NCBI RefSeq assembly: GCF_015680405.1
Contig: NZ_JADLJS010000028.1
Span: 1-64,000 of the forward strand
DNA length: 64,000 bases
Direction of reading: 5' to 3'
Origin: Pseudomonas pudica
GTDB taxonomy: Bacteria; Pseudomonadota; Gammaproteobacteria; Pseudomonadales; Pseudomonadaceae
Numbering within the stretch: the stretch's first letter is position 1; each line of letters opens with the position of its first letter. The position numbers and the translations under genes are program-made. Shown here in pieces: positions 51,706 through 59,690 of this stretch. The notes under the pieces were generated by a model that saw only the letters and a program-made list of their open reading frames with translations, was not told where the DNA came from and did not search any database.

Positions 51706-53460
51706 ATGCGCCAAGCGCAAGCACTGCACTTCTCCACCCATGACGGCGTCGAGCTGCACTACCGTCACTGGCCTGCCACCCGTAACCAATACCAGCCACG
51801 CCGGGCCGTGGTGATGTTCCACCGCGGCCACGAACACGGCGGGCGCATGGCCCACCTGGCCGATGAGCTGGACATGCCGGGCTACGATTTCTTCGCCTGG
51901 GATGCCCGGGGCCACGGCCAGTCGCCGGGCGCGCGCGGCGACAGCCCGGGGTTCGCCACCAGCGTGCGCGATGTGCAGACCTTCATCGAGCACATCCAGG
52001 CCCACCACGGCATTGCCGAACAGGACCTGGTGGTGCTGGCGCAGAGCGTCGGGGCCGTGCTGGTCGCCACCTGGGCCCACGACTACGCGCCGAAGGTGCG
52101 CTGCCTGGTGCTGGCCTCGCCAGCGTTCAAGGTCAAACTGTACGTGCCGTTCGCCCGCCCCGGCCTGAAACTGCTGAAGGGCCTGCGCGGCAACTTCTTC
52201 GTCAACAGCTACGTAAAGCCTCGCCTGCTCACCCACGACCCCGAACGGGTCATGTCATATGTGGCCGACCCGCTGATCAGCCGGCCGATTTCGGTAACCA
52301 TGCTGCTCGGCCTGTACGAAGCCGCCGACCGGGTGGTGGCGGATGCCCAGGCCATCCAGCTGCCGACCCAACTGTTGGTGTCCGGTGCCGACTTCGTGGT
52401 CGAACGCCAGCCGCAGGAACGCTTCTTCGAACGCCTGGGCAGTACGCGCAAGGAAATGCACATCCTGCCAGGCTTCTTCCACGACACCCTTGGCGAGCGT
52501 GATCGAGCCCATGCCTTGCGGCGTATCGAGCGGTTCGTCGAACATTGCTTCGCCAGCCCCGCCTCCCTGCCGTCGCTGCTCGATGCCGACAGGACCGGCG
52601 CCAGCTGCGCCGAGGCCGAAAGCCTGGCCGCACCGCTGCCGCGCAACTCGCCCCGCGACCTTTACTGGCGCGCTACCCGCGCCGGGCTGCGCCTGGGCAA
52701 GGGGCTGTCCGAAGGTGTGAAGCTGGGTTTCGATACCGGTTTCGATTCGGGCAGTACCCTGGACTACGTGTATCGCAACCGGCCGACCGGCAAAGGCAAG
52801 CTCGGCCGCCTGGTCGACCAGAACTACCTTGGCGCGATCGGCTGGCGCGGCATCCGCCAACGCAAGCTGCACGTAGAGGAACTGCTGCGCCTGGCCATCG
52901 CCCGCCTGCGCGAACAGCAGCGGCCGGTGCACATCGTCGATATCGCCGCCGGCCATGGCCGCTACATCCTCGAGGCCCTGCAGGAACTCGAACAGCTGCC
53001 GGACTCGATCCTGCTGCGCGACTACAGCGACCTGAACGTGCAGCAAGGCAGCGCACTGATTGCCGAAAAGGGCCTGGCCGACATCGCCCGCTTCGTCCAG
53101 GGCGATGCCTTCGACCGCAAGAGCCTGGCCACCTTGGAACAACCGCCGACCCTGGCCGTGGTCTCCGGCCTGTACGAACTGTTCGCCAGCAACCAGTTGG
53201 TAGGCAACTCGCTGGCCGGCCTGGCCGATGCGCTGGAAGATGGCGGTTACCTGGTCTACACCGGCCAGCCGTGGCACCCGCAACTGGAAATGATCGCCCG
53301 CGCCCTCACCAGCCACCGCGGCGGCGAGGCCTGGGTGATGCGCCGCCGCAGCCAGGCCGAAATGGACCAGCTGGTACAAGCGGCGGGGTTCCGCAAGCTG
53401 GCCCAGCGCATCGATGAATGGGGCATTTTCAGCGTCAGCCTGGCACAACGGGTGCGCTGA
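51706..53460 (+). CDS. ynbC: Hydrolase-methyltransferase fusion (YnbC-like)
   Basis: A protein of 584 residues with two enzyme domains. Residues about 1-290 are an alpha/beta hydrolase: nucleophile S114 in AQSVG, Asp in SGADF and His in GFFHD, most like monoglyceride or lysophospholipases. Residues about 370-584 are a SAM methyltransferase with VDIAAGHGRY (motif I) and VVSGLYELF. The ATG at 51706 is chosen because AAAAGG abuts the ATG at 51697. E. coli YnbC has the same fusion. It may cleave an acyl chain and methylate the product; the substrate is unknown. Confidence 0.9.
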   Translation: MRQAQALHFSTHDGVELHYRHWPATRNQYQPRRAVVMFHRGHEHGGRMAHLADELDMPGYDFFAWDARGHGQSPGARGDSPGFATSVRDVQTFIEHIQAHHGIAEQDLVVLAQSVGAVLVATWAHDYAPKVRCLVLASPAFKVKLYVPFARPGLKLLKGLRGNFFVNSYVKPRLLTHDPERVMSYVADPLISRPISVTMLLGLYEAADRVVADAQAIQLPTQLLVSGADFVVERQPQERFFERLGSTRKEMHILPGFFHDTLGERDRAHALRRIERFVEHCFASPASLPSLLDADRTGASCAEAESLAAPLPRNSPRDLYWRATRAGLRLGKGLSEGVKLGFDTGFDSGSTLDYVYRNRPTGKGKLGRLVDQNYLGAIGWRGIRQRKLHVEELLRLAIARLREQQRPVHIVDIAAGHGRYILEALQELEQLPDSILLRDYSDLNVQQGSALIAEKGLADIARFVQGDAFDRKSLATLEQPPTLAVVSGLYELFASNQLVGNSLAGLADALEDGGYLVYTGQPWHPQLEMIARALTSHRGGEAWVMRRRSQAEMDQLVQAAGFRKLAQRIDEWGIFSVSLAQRVR

Positions 53461-54795
53461 ATGAGCCCATCACGCGAACCCGGGCTGATCCGTCGGGGCG
53501 TATTCTGGCTTCTGCTGCTGGGGCCGCTGTTTTTCCTCAGCTACGGGCTGGCGAACAACTACACGGCCGGGCGCAGCGATGTCGGCAGCCTGGTGTTCGG
53601 CTGGGAAAGCCGCATGCCGCTGTGGCCGTGGACGATCATCCCGTACTGGTCGATCGACCTGCTCTACGGCTTGTCCTTCCTGCTGCCGCGCACGCGCCAG
53701 GAAATGGACCGGCACGCGCTGGCGCTGCTCTGCGCGCAGCTGATCAGCGTCAGCTGCTTCCTGCTCTGGCCGCTGCGCTTCACCTTCGAGCGGCCGGAAC
53801 TGGGCGGGGTGTTCGGCTGGATGTTCGATGTGCTGATGGGCTTCGACAAGCCGTTCAACCAGGCGCCTTCGCTGCATATTGCCCTGCTGGTGATCATATG
53901 GACGATGTTTGCCCGGCACGTGCAGCGCCAGCCCTGGCGTTGGCTGATGCACGGCTGGATGGCACTGATCGGGTTGTCGGTGCTGACCACCTGGCAGCAC
54001 CATTTCATCGATGTGCCGACAGGGGCATTGGTGGGGTTCGTCTGCGTCTGGTTGTGGCCATATCGGGGGCAACTGCCCTGGCAGCAGGTGCACCTTGCGC
54101 GGGATGCCAAGCGCTGGCGGTTGGCGTTGTTCTATACAGTGGGTGGGCTGCTGTGCGCAGTGCCTGCCGTTACGCTGGGCGGCGCCTGGCTGTGGTTGAC
54201 CTGGCCGGCCGTGTCGCTGGCTTTGGTGGCGCTGAACTATGGCGTGCTCGGCGCAGGCGGGTTTCAGAAAGGCGCCGATGGGCGCTTGTCGAATGCAGCC
54301 AGCTGGCTGCTGGCACCGTACCTGATTGGGGCGTGGGTCAACTCGCGGTTGTGGACCTGGCGGCACCCGCAGGCCGATGAAGTGTGTGATGGCGTGTACC
54401 TTGGGCGCGTTCCAGGGCATGGCGCGCAGTTCGCTGGGGTGGTCGATTTGTGCGCTGAGCTACCGTGTCATGTTCAGAACAGCGCCGCTCCTGCACAGGT
54501 CGCGGCCGCCATTGGCTACGCATGTTTTCCTACCCTGGACCTGATCGCCCCGGAAAGCCCATTGCTGCACCAGGCCGCCATCGCCATCGAACGCCTGCGC
54601 TCCCAAGGCCCGGTGCTGGTCTGTTGCGCCCTGGGCTATTCGCGCAGTGCCAGCGCCGTGGCCGCCTGGCTGGTGCTCACGGGCCGCTGCACCGATGCTC
54701 GCCAGGCCGAGGCGCTGATCCGCAAGGCCCGCCCCGGCGTGGTCCTGCGCAGCGCACACCGCCAGGCCTTGCAACAGCTAGGGACACAACCATGA
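53461..54795 (+). CDS. ynbD: PAP2 phosphatase-dual-specificity phosphatase fusion (YnbD-like)
   Basis: A membrane protein of 444 residues. The N-terminal part is a PAP2 lipid phosphatase with P136-S-x-H139 and the H180-H-F-I-D-V pattern within a six-helix bundle. The C-terminal part is a cysteine phosphatase with C389-ALGYS-R395 (Cx5R); the residue before the Cys is Cys instead of the usual His. Two phosphatase types in one chain suggest removal of phosphate from a lipid, like the mitochondrial PGP phosphatase PTPMT1. It starts directly after ynbC. Confidence 0.9.
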   Translation: MSPSREPGLIRRGVFWLLLLGPLFFLSYGLANNYTAGRSDVGSLVFGWESRMPLWPWTIIPYWSIDLLYGLSFLLPRTRQEMDRHALALLCAQLISVSCFLLWPLRFTFERPELGGVFGWMFDVLMGFDKPFNQAPSLHIALLVIIWTMFARHVQRQPWRWLMHGWMALIGLSVLTTWQHHFIDVPTGALVGFVCVWLWPYRGQLPWQQVHLARDAKRWRLALFYTVGGLLCAVPAVTLGGAWLWLTWPAVSLALVALNYGVLGAGGFQKGADGRLSNAASWLLAPYLIGAWVNSRLWTWRHPQADEVCDGVYLGRVPGHGAQFAGVVDLCAELPCHVQNSAAPAQVAAAIGYACFPTLDLIAPESPLLHQAAIAIERLRSQGPVLVCCALGYSRSASAVAAWLVLTGRCTDARQAEALIRKARPGVVLRSAHRQALQQLGTQP

Positions 54796-55223
54796 CGCTG
54801 TACGTGGTGGCCAGCCTGCTGGGCCGTGGCAAACAACTGGAACGCCTGTCGGACGGCCTCACCCTGCTGGCCCTGGCCTACGGCCTGGCACCCTTGCTGG
54901 GTGTGCGACTACTACCGCTGGCCAGCCTGCTGTGCATTGCGCTGCTGGTACTGGGCGTGCTGCACAAGTACTGGGCCATCCGTGTGGCCATCGATGCCCA
55001 ACTGTTCGCCCATCTCGCCGCCAGCCGCGACCTGGCGGCGGACACCTTGGCCGTAGACCGAGCCTTGTACGAGCTGAATCTCAAACCGCAGGCCGCCGAC
55101 TCCCGCGCCTGGCCTGCCCGCAGTCAGGCCGCCCTGACCCTGTTGCGCCGTCAGGCAGTTTGCCTGGGCCTGCAGCTGTCGCTGGCCCTGGCTACCCTGC
55201 TGACACTGCCTTTGAAGGGATGA
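54792..55223 (+). CDS. Unknown membrane protein of the ynb-like operon
   Basis: A protein of 143 residues that I do not recognise. Two hydrophobic helices (about residues 22-60, including LASLLCIALLVLGVL) are followed by a soluble region of about 65 residues with conserved-looking RDLAADTLAVDRAL, and a C-terminal hydrophobic helix. The ATG overlaps the ynbD stop (ATGA), so it is translated with the operon. Its position between the phosphatase and the acyltransferase suggests an assembly or substrate-handling role; this is inference. Confidence 0.75.
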   Translation: MTLYVVASLLGRGKQLERLSDGLTLLALAYGLAPLLGVRLLPLASLLCIALLVLGVLHKYWAIRVAIDAQLFAHLAASRDLAADTLAVDRALYELNLKPQAADSRAWPARSQAALTLLRRQAVCLGLQLSLALATLLTLPLKG

Positions 55224-55233
55224 CTACCGATCC

Positions 55234-55857
55234 ATGCTCGCCAACCTGACCGCCTACCTCATCACTTCCGCCGCCCGCCTGATCACCGGCGCCCGCGCCC
55301 TGTGGCTGGGCTGCACGCCGCTGCCGGTGCAGCGCCTGTATTTCGCCAACCACAGCAGCCATGGCGACTTCGTACTGCTGTGGGCCTCGCTGCCGCAACC
55401 GCTGCGCAAGCGTACCCGTCCGGTAGCCGGCGCCGACTACTGGGCCAAGCCGGGGATTCGCGACTTTCTCATCCGCAAGGTCTTCAATGGTGTGCTGATC
55501 AACCGGCAACACAGTGCTGGCCAGGGCAGCCCGTTGCAGCCGATCCTCGAAGCCGTGGCCCAGGGCGACTCGCTGATCTTCTTCCCGGAGGGCACTCGCA
55601 ATCTCGGCGACGAGCCGCTGATGCCGTTCAGGAGCGGGCTGTACCACCTGGCAGCAGCCAACCCAGAAGTCGAACTGGTGCCGGTATGGATCGCCAACCT
55701 CAACCGGGTAATGCCCAAGGGTCGTGCCTTGCCATTGCCGTTGTTGTGCACATTGAGCTTTGGCGAGCCGCTGCACCTGCAGGCGGATGAAAGCAAGCAA
55801 GCCTTTCTCGAGCGGGCCAGCCAAGCCCTGCTGAACCTGGCCCCCAAGGATGCCTGA
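55234..55857 (+). CDS. PlsC-like 1-acylglycerol-3-phosphate acyltransferase
   Basis: An acyltransferase of 207 residues. The catalytic H40-x4-D45 is in ANHSSHGD, and the substrate motif FPEGTR is at 117-122. Such enzymes add the second acyl chain to lysophosphatidate. It starts 10 bp after the unknown gene and ends one base before the ATG of the CdsA-like gene. In this operon it could supply phosphatidate or re-acylate a product of the hydrolase domain of ynbC. Confidence 0.92.
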   Translation: MLANLTAYLITSAARLITGARALWLGCTPLPVQRLYFANHSSHGDFVLLWASLPQPLRKRTRPVAGADYWAKPGIRDFLIRKVFNGVLINRQHSAGQGSPLQPILEAVAQGDSLIFFPEGTRNLGDEPLMPFRSGLYHLAAANPEVELVPVWIANLNRVMPKGRALPLPLLCTLSFGEPLHLQADESKQAFLERASQALLNLAPKDA

Positions 55858-55858
55858 G

Positions 55859-56791
55859 ATGGATGACAACACCCTTTCCCTGTTCGCCGGCATCGGCGCC
55901 CTGCTGCTGCTCGCCAGCGTGATCGGCCGCCTGCTCAAATGGCGCGCCGGCCCGGCACCGCACGCGGTGATCGACAACCTCAACGCCCGCATCAACGCCT
56001 GGTGGGTGATGGTGCTGGTGATCGGCATCGCCTTCCTGTTCGGCAAGTACGGCGTGATCGTGCTGTTCTACGGCGTATCGTTCTATGCCTTGCGCGAGTT
56101 CATGACGCTCACCCCGACCCGGCGCAGCGACTACCCGGCGCTGGTGGCGGCGTTCTATGTGGCGCTGCCGGTGCAGTACGTGCTGATCGCCATGGACTGG
56201 TACGGGCTGTTCAGCATCTTCATCCCGGTGTACCTGTTCCTGTTACTGCCGATCCTGGCCAGCTTCGGCGGTGACACCACGCGCTTTCTCGAGCGCGCCT
56301 CGAAGGTGCAGTGGGGGCTGATGATCGCGGTGTACTGCGTGTCGTCGGTACCGGCATTGATGACCCTGGACATCCCGGGTTACGAGGGCCGCAACCTGCT
56401 GCTGATTGCCTGGCTGATCCTGGTGGTGCAGATCAGCGACGTGCTGCAGTACGTGTGCGGCAAGCTGTTCGGCAAGCACAAGGTAGCGCCCAACCTGTCG
56501 CCATCCAAGACCGTCGAAGGCCTCGCCGGCGGAGTGGCACTGGCCACCCTGATCGGCGCCCTGCTGTGCTGGATCACCCCGTTCACCTTCTGGCAGGCCG
56601 CGCTGATGGCGTTGGCGGTGAACGCCATGGGCTTCTTCGGCGGGCTGGTGATGTCGGCGATCAAGCGCGACCGTGGGGTGAAGGACTGGGGGCACATGAT
56701 CGAAGGCCACGGCGGTATGCTCGACCGCATGGATTCGGTGTGCTTTGCCGCGCCGGTGTTCTTCCACTTTGTGCGGTATTGGTGGGCGTAG
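55859..56791 (+). CDS. ynbB: CdsA-like phosphatidate cytidylyltransferase (YnbB-like)
   Basis: A membrane cytidylyltransferase of 310 residues with about eight helices. The CDS signature is clear near the C terminus: SAIKRDRGVKDWG, then EGHGGMLDRMDS, with the metal-binding Asp. It converts phosphatidate and CTP to CDP-diacylglycerol, the substrate of the YnbA-like enzyme. The ATG at 55859 is chosen because AAGGA lies eight bases before it. Position after the acyltransferase gives a substrate order of plsC-like, cdsA-like, then ynbA. Confidence 0.92.
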   Translation: MDDNTLSLFAGIGALLLLASVIGRLLKWRAGPAPHAVIDNLNARINAWWVMVLVIGIAFLFGKYGVIVLFYGVSFYALREFMTLTPTRRSDYPALVAAFYVALPVQYVLIAMDWYGLFSIFIPVYLFLLLPILASFGGDTTRFLERASKVQWGLMIAVYCVSSVPALMTLDIPGYEGRNLLLIAWLILVVQISDVLQYVCGKLFGKHKVAPNLSPSKTVEGLAGGVALATLIGALLCWITPFTFWQAALMALAVNAMGFFGGLVMSAIKRDRGVKDWGHMIEGHGGMLDRMDSVCFAAPVFFHFVRYWWA

Positions 56792-56843
56792 AACGTGTTC
56801 GCCTTGAACTTTACCCCCCTAGGGTATCGGTGCCGCCGGCCTG

Positions 56844-57119
56844 CTACTTGAGGTAAGACCGTAGCAACGTCGCCACCTTGTCCGCCTCGTCCTGCCGCTC
56901 CTCGGCACTCAGCCCGTCCGCCACCAGGTGTTCGCGGATATGCCCTTCCATCACTTCGGCCATGAGCCCGTTCACCGCACCGCGCACGGCGGCGATCTGC
57001 TGCAGGATAGCCAGGCAGTCCTTGTCCTGCTCCAGCGCTGTCTCCAGGGCGGCGGCCTGGCCTTTGATCTTGCGCACCCGGTTCAGCAGCTGCTTCTTGC
57101 TCTTCAGAGTATGTGCCAT
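56844..57119 (-). CDS. dmeR: RcnR/DmeR-type metal-sensing repressor
   Basis: A DUF156 regulator of 91 residues close to E. coli RcnR. All four RcnR nickel/cobalt ligands are present: H3, C35, H60 and H64. It binds DNA without metal and is released when nickel or cobalt binds. It is divergent from the CDF-type efflux gene, with an RcnR-like G-tract operator between them. It should repress that transporter. DmeR-DmeF pairs are known in rhizobia. Confidence 0.92.
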   Translation of the reverse strand: MAHTLKSKKQLLNRVRKIKGQAAALETALEQDKDCLAILQQIAAVRGAVNGLMAEVMEGHIREHLVADGLSAEERQDEADKVATLLRSYLK

Positions 57120-57141
57120 TGGGTTTCACACCATGCTAGGT

Positions 57142-57160
57142 ATACTGGGGTATAGTATAT
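57142..57160. promoter_or_regulatory. RcnR/DmeR-type operator
   Basis: A G tract (GGGG) is flanked by ATACT and AGTAT in ATACTGGGGTATAGTAT, resembling TACT-G6-N-AGTA of RcnR. It lies between the divergent dmeR and dmeF genes, 23 bp from the dmeR start and 30 bp from the dmeF start. Confidence 0.65.
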
Positions 57161-57189
57161 TTCTCGATGTTCCGGGAGCATGATAAACC

Positions 57190-58125
57190 ATGGCGACACA
57201 AACCTCAGACCGCTGGCAGCACAGCCACCAGTTCCATACCAGCAACCTGGGCGCCGAGCGCAGGACGCGCCTGGCCGTGTGGCTGACAGCCGTGATGATG
57301 GTGGCGGAAATTACCGGGGGATGGTTCTTCAATTCCATGGCATTGCTGGCCGACGGCTGGCACATGAGCTCCCACGCCCTGGCCCTGGGCCTGTCGCTGC
57401 TGGCCTACGCCGCCGCACGGCGCTATGCCGGCGACCGGCGCTTTGCCTTCGGCACCTGGAAGATCGAGATTCTCGGCGGCTACTCCAGCGCCCTTCTGTT
57501 GCTGGGCGTGGCCGGGCTGATGGCATTCCAGTCGGTGGAGCGCCTGCTGGCACCGGGGCCGATCCACTATGACGAGGCGATCTTCATCGCCGCAGTGGGC
57601 CTGGCCGTCAACCTGATCTGCGCCTGGCTGCTGCGTGACGACCATCACGATCATCACCACCATGGCCACGACCATCACCATGACCACGGCCACCACCACC
57701 ACGACCTGAACCTGCGCTCGGCCTACCTGCACGTGATGGCCGACGCCGCGACTTCGGTGCTGGCTATCGTCGCCCTGCTGGCAGGCAAGTACTGGGGCGC
57801 AGGCTGGCTCGACCCGGTCATGGGCCTGGTCGGTGCGCTGCTGGTGGCGTTGTGGGCCCGCGGGCTGCTGCGCGATACCGGGCGGGTCCTGCTGGATGCA
57901 GAGATGGACGCGCCGGTCGTGGAAGAAATCCGCGAGGTGGTTGCGCAACTGCCGGTGCCGACCTGCATCACCGACCTGCACGTGTGGCGCGTGGGCAAGG
58001 ACCAATACGCCTGCATTCTCGGCCTGGCCGCCCGGGCCGAACTCAGCGCCGACAGCGTGCGCAAAGCGTTGGGCGTACACGAGGAACTGGCGCACATCAC
58101 CGTCGAGGTCAACCGCCTGGCATAG
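57190..58125 (+). CDS. dmeF: CDF-family metal efflux protein DmeF
   Basis: A cation diffusion facilitator of 311 residues with six helices. The transport-site pattern is ADGWHMSSH (D55, H58) and H181-x3-D185. A His-rich loop of about 20 residues (152-171) lies between helices 4 and 5. DmeF exports cobalt and nickel into the periplasm. The divergent RcnR-type gene and the operator support nickel/cobalt specificity rather than zinc. Confidence 0.93.
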   Translation: MATQTSDRWQHSHQFHTSNLGAERRTRLAVWLTAVMMVAEITGGWFFNSMALLADGWHMSSHALALGLSLLAYAAARRYAGDRRFAFGTWKIEILGGYSSALLLLGVAGLMAFQSVERLLAPGPIHYDEAIFIAAVGLAVNLICAWLLRDDHHDHHHHGHDHHHDHGHHHHDLNLRSAYLHVMADAATSVLAIVALLAGKYWGAGWLDPVMGLVGALLVALWARGLLRDTGRVLLDAEMDAPVVEEIREVVAQLPVPTCITDLHVWRVGKDQYACILGLAARAELSADSVRKALGVHEELAHITVEVNRLA

Positions 58126-58221
58126 CGCGACCAGACAGCTGGACGTCGAGCCCAGGCAACTGCGGCTCGGCCAATGGCCCTATGGTGATGAGTCATTCAG
58201 CCAGTCACCAGGAGTTGTGCC

Positions 58222-58566
58222 ATGTCCGATTTCATCACCGTCCTGCGCGAAACCTGCCCGACGCCGGTCGTGGACGCCACCAAGTGGAAGCGCATCGGCG
58301 GCGATCCGCACACTGTCAACCTCAACGCCTACCTGTCGGCCGACGGCAGCAAGATCATGGGCACCTGGATCTGCACCCCGGGCAAGTTCGAGGTCAATTA
58401 CGAGAAGTGGGAGTTCTGCCACTTCCTCGATGGCTACTGCATCATCACCCCGGAAGGCGAAGAGCCGAAGCATCTTAAAGCGGGTGATGTGTTCGTGATC
58501 GAACCAGGGATGAAAGGCACCTGGGAAGTGGTCGAGACCGTGCGTAAGTACTTTGTCTTTGCCTGA
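58222..58566 (+). CDS. Cupin-domain protein (EutQ-like/DUF861)
   Basis: A small cupin of 114 residues with the pattern GTWICTPGKFEVNYEKWEFCHFLDGYCIITPEG. The Gly/Glu/His positions fit a metal-binding beta-barrel, and the DUF861 type is often found near sugar or amine catabolism, though no substrate is evident here. It stands alone between dmeF and the REP elements. Confidence 0.85.
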   Translation: MSDFITVLRETCPTPVVDATKWKRIGGDPHTVNLNAYLSADGSKIMGTWICTPGKFEVNYEKWEFCHFLDGYCIITPEGEEPKHLKAGDVFVIEPGMKGTWEVVETVRKYFVFA

Positions 58567-58586
58567 TTCCACAAACCACACATAGC

Positions 58587-58683
58587 CCTGTAGGAGCAGC
58601 CTTGTGCTGCGAGAGGCCAGTCATGGCGACACATGTGCCGGGCCGGATCAGGCCTCTTCGCAACACAAGGCTGCTCCTGCAAG
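58587..58683. repeat. Variant REP pair
   Basis: Inverted elements (GCAGCCTTGTGCTGCG and CGCAACACAAGGCTGC cores, with CTCCTGC in place of CTCCCAC) between the cupin gene and the mmsB terminator. Confidence 0.85.
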
Positions 58684-58707
58684 CTGATCCGAGCCCGGCA
58701 TCCAGGC

Positions 58708-58778
58708 AAAAAAAATCGCGGATCAGACGCCCTTCCCTCTGGTGCGCAGTTACAGAGGAAGGCCGCCTGGCCCGCGAT
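58708..58778 (-). terminator. Intrinsic terminator of mmsAB
   Basis: On the minus strand ATCGCGG-type arms (58772-58778 and 58715-58721) enclose an inner stem CCTTCC-CTCTG/CAGAG-GAAGG, and the hairpin ends in a run of eight T. It lies 15 bp after mmsB. Confidence 0.85.
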
Positions 58779-58792
58779 GAAGTCCTCGCTCG

Positions 58793-59680
58793 TCAATCCT
58801 TCTTGCGGTAACCCTCGACGATTGCCGAGAAGTCCTTGCCACCCTCGCCGCGCAGGCTCATGGCCTGGTACAGCTGCTGGGCCACGGCCCCCAGGATCAC
58901 CGGTTGATGCGCCTGGCGTGCAGCCTCGGTGGCCAGCCCCAGGTCCTTGAGCATCAGCTCGGCGCCAAACCCTCCGGTGTACCCGCGCGACGCGGGCGCA
59001 GTCTCGATGATGCCCGGCCACGGGTTGTAGGTGTCCGAGCTCCAGCAACGCCCGGTCGAACTGTTGATGATCCCCGCCAGCACCTTGGTATCGATGCCCA
59101 GCGCGTTGCCCAGGGCCATAGCCTCGGACACGCCGATCATCGAGATACCCAGCAGCAGGTTGTTGCAGATCTTGGCGATCTGCCCGGTGCCGACTTCACC
59201 GCAGTGCACGATGTTGCGGCCCATCTGCTCCAGTACCGGCTTGAGGGTGGCGAACAACTCGGCGCTGGCACCGACCATGAAGGTCAGGGTGCCTGCCGCC
59301 GCGCCGCCAGTGCCACCGGACACTGGCGCATCGCCCATGTCCACGCCCTTGGCCGCTGCGGCCTTGGACACATCACGTGCAGTCTGCGGGTCGATGGTGC
59401 TGCAATCCACGGTGGGCGTGCCCGGGCGAATCCCCGCCAACACACCATCCTCGCTCAGGTACACGCTGCGCACATGCGCAGCGGCCGGCAGCATGGTGAT
59501 CACCAGTTCGCTATTGGCCGCCGCGTCCTTGGGCGAAGGGCTGATTTTCCCACCCAGTTCTGCAAGCTCGGCCAGCACGGCCTTGTTCAGGTCGAACAGG
59601 TTCAGTTGGTGCCCGGCCTTGATCAGGTTGCGGGCCATGGGTGCGCCCATGTTGCCAAGCCCGATGAATGCGATACGCAT
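58793..59680 (-). CDS. mmsB: 3-Hydroxyisobutyrate dehydrogenase
   Basis: A beta-hydroxyacid dehydrogenase of 295 residues that oxidises 3-hydroxyisobutyrate to methylmalonate semialdehyde in valine degradation. The NAD site is GLGNMGAPMA (residues 7-16), the substrate motif DAPVSGGTGGA (about 117-127), and the catalytic Lys is in KICNNLLLG. It starts 10 bp after mmsA, so the two form an operon. Confidence 0.96.
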   Translation of the reverse strand: MRIAFIGLGNMGAPMARNLIKAGHQLNLFDLNKAVLAELAELGGKISPSPKDAAANSELVITMLPAAAHVRSVYLSEDGVLAGIRPGTPTVDCSTIDPQTARDVSKAAAAKGVDMGDAPVSGGTGGAAAGTLTFMVGASAELFATLKPVLEQMGRNIVHCGEVGTGQIAKICNNLLLGISMIGVSEAMALGNALGIDTKVLAGIINSSTGRCWSSDTYNPWPGIIETAPASRGYTGGFGAELMLKDLGLATEAARQAHQPVILGAVAQQLYQAMSLRGEGGKDFSAIVEGYRKKD

Positions 59681-59690
59681 GACTCTCTCC

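Noticed and set aside
56810..56826. TACCC...GGGTA repeat between ynbB and dmeR as a shared terminator.
   Set aside because: Stem of five pairs with no T run on either strand.
57643..57703. Dense CAC/CAT repeats as a possible simple-sequence repeat.
   Set aside because: They encode the His-rich loop of the DmeF transporter, normal for this family.
58147..58169. Inverted repeat CGAGCC-N11-GGCTCG after dmeF as a terminator.
   Set aside because: No T tract follows, and the stem is short; not supported enough.
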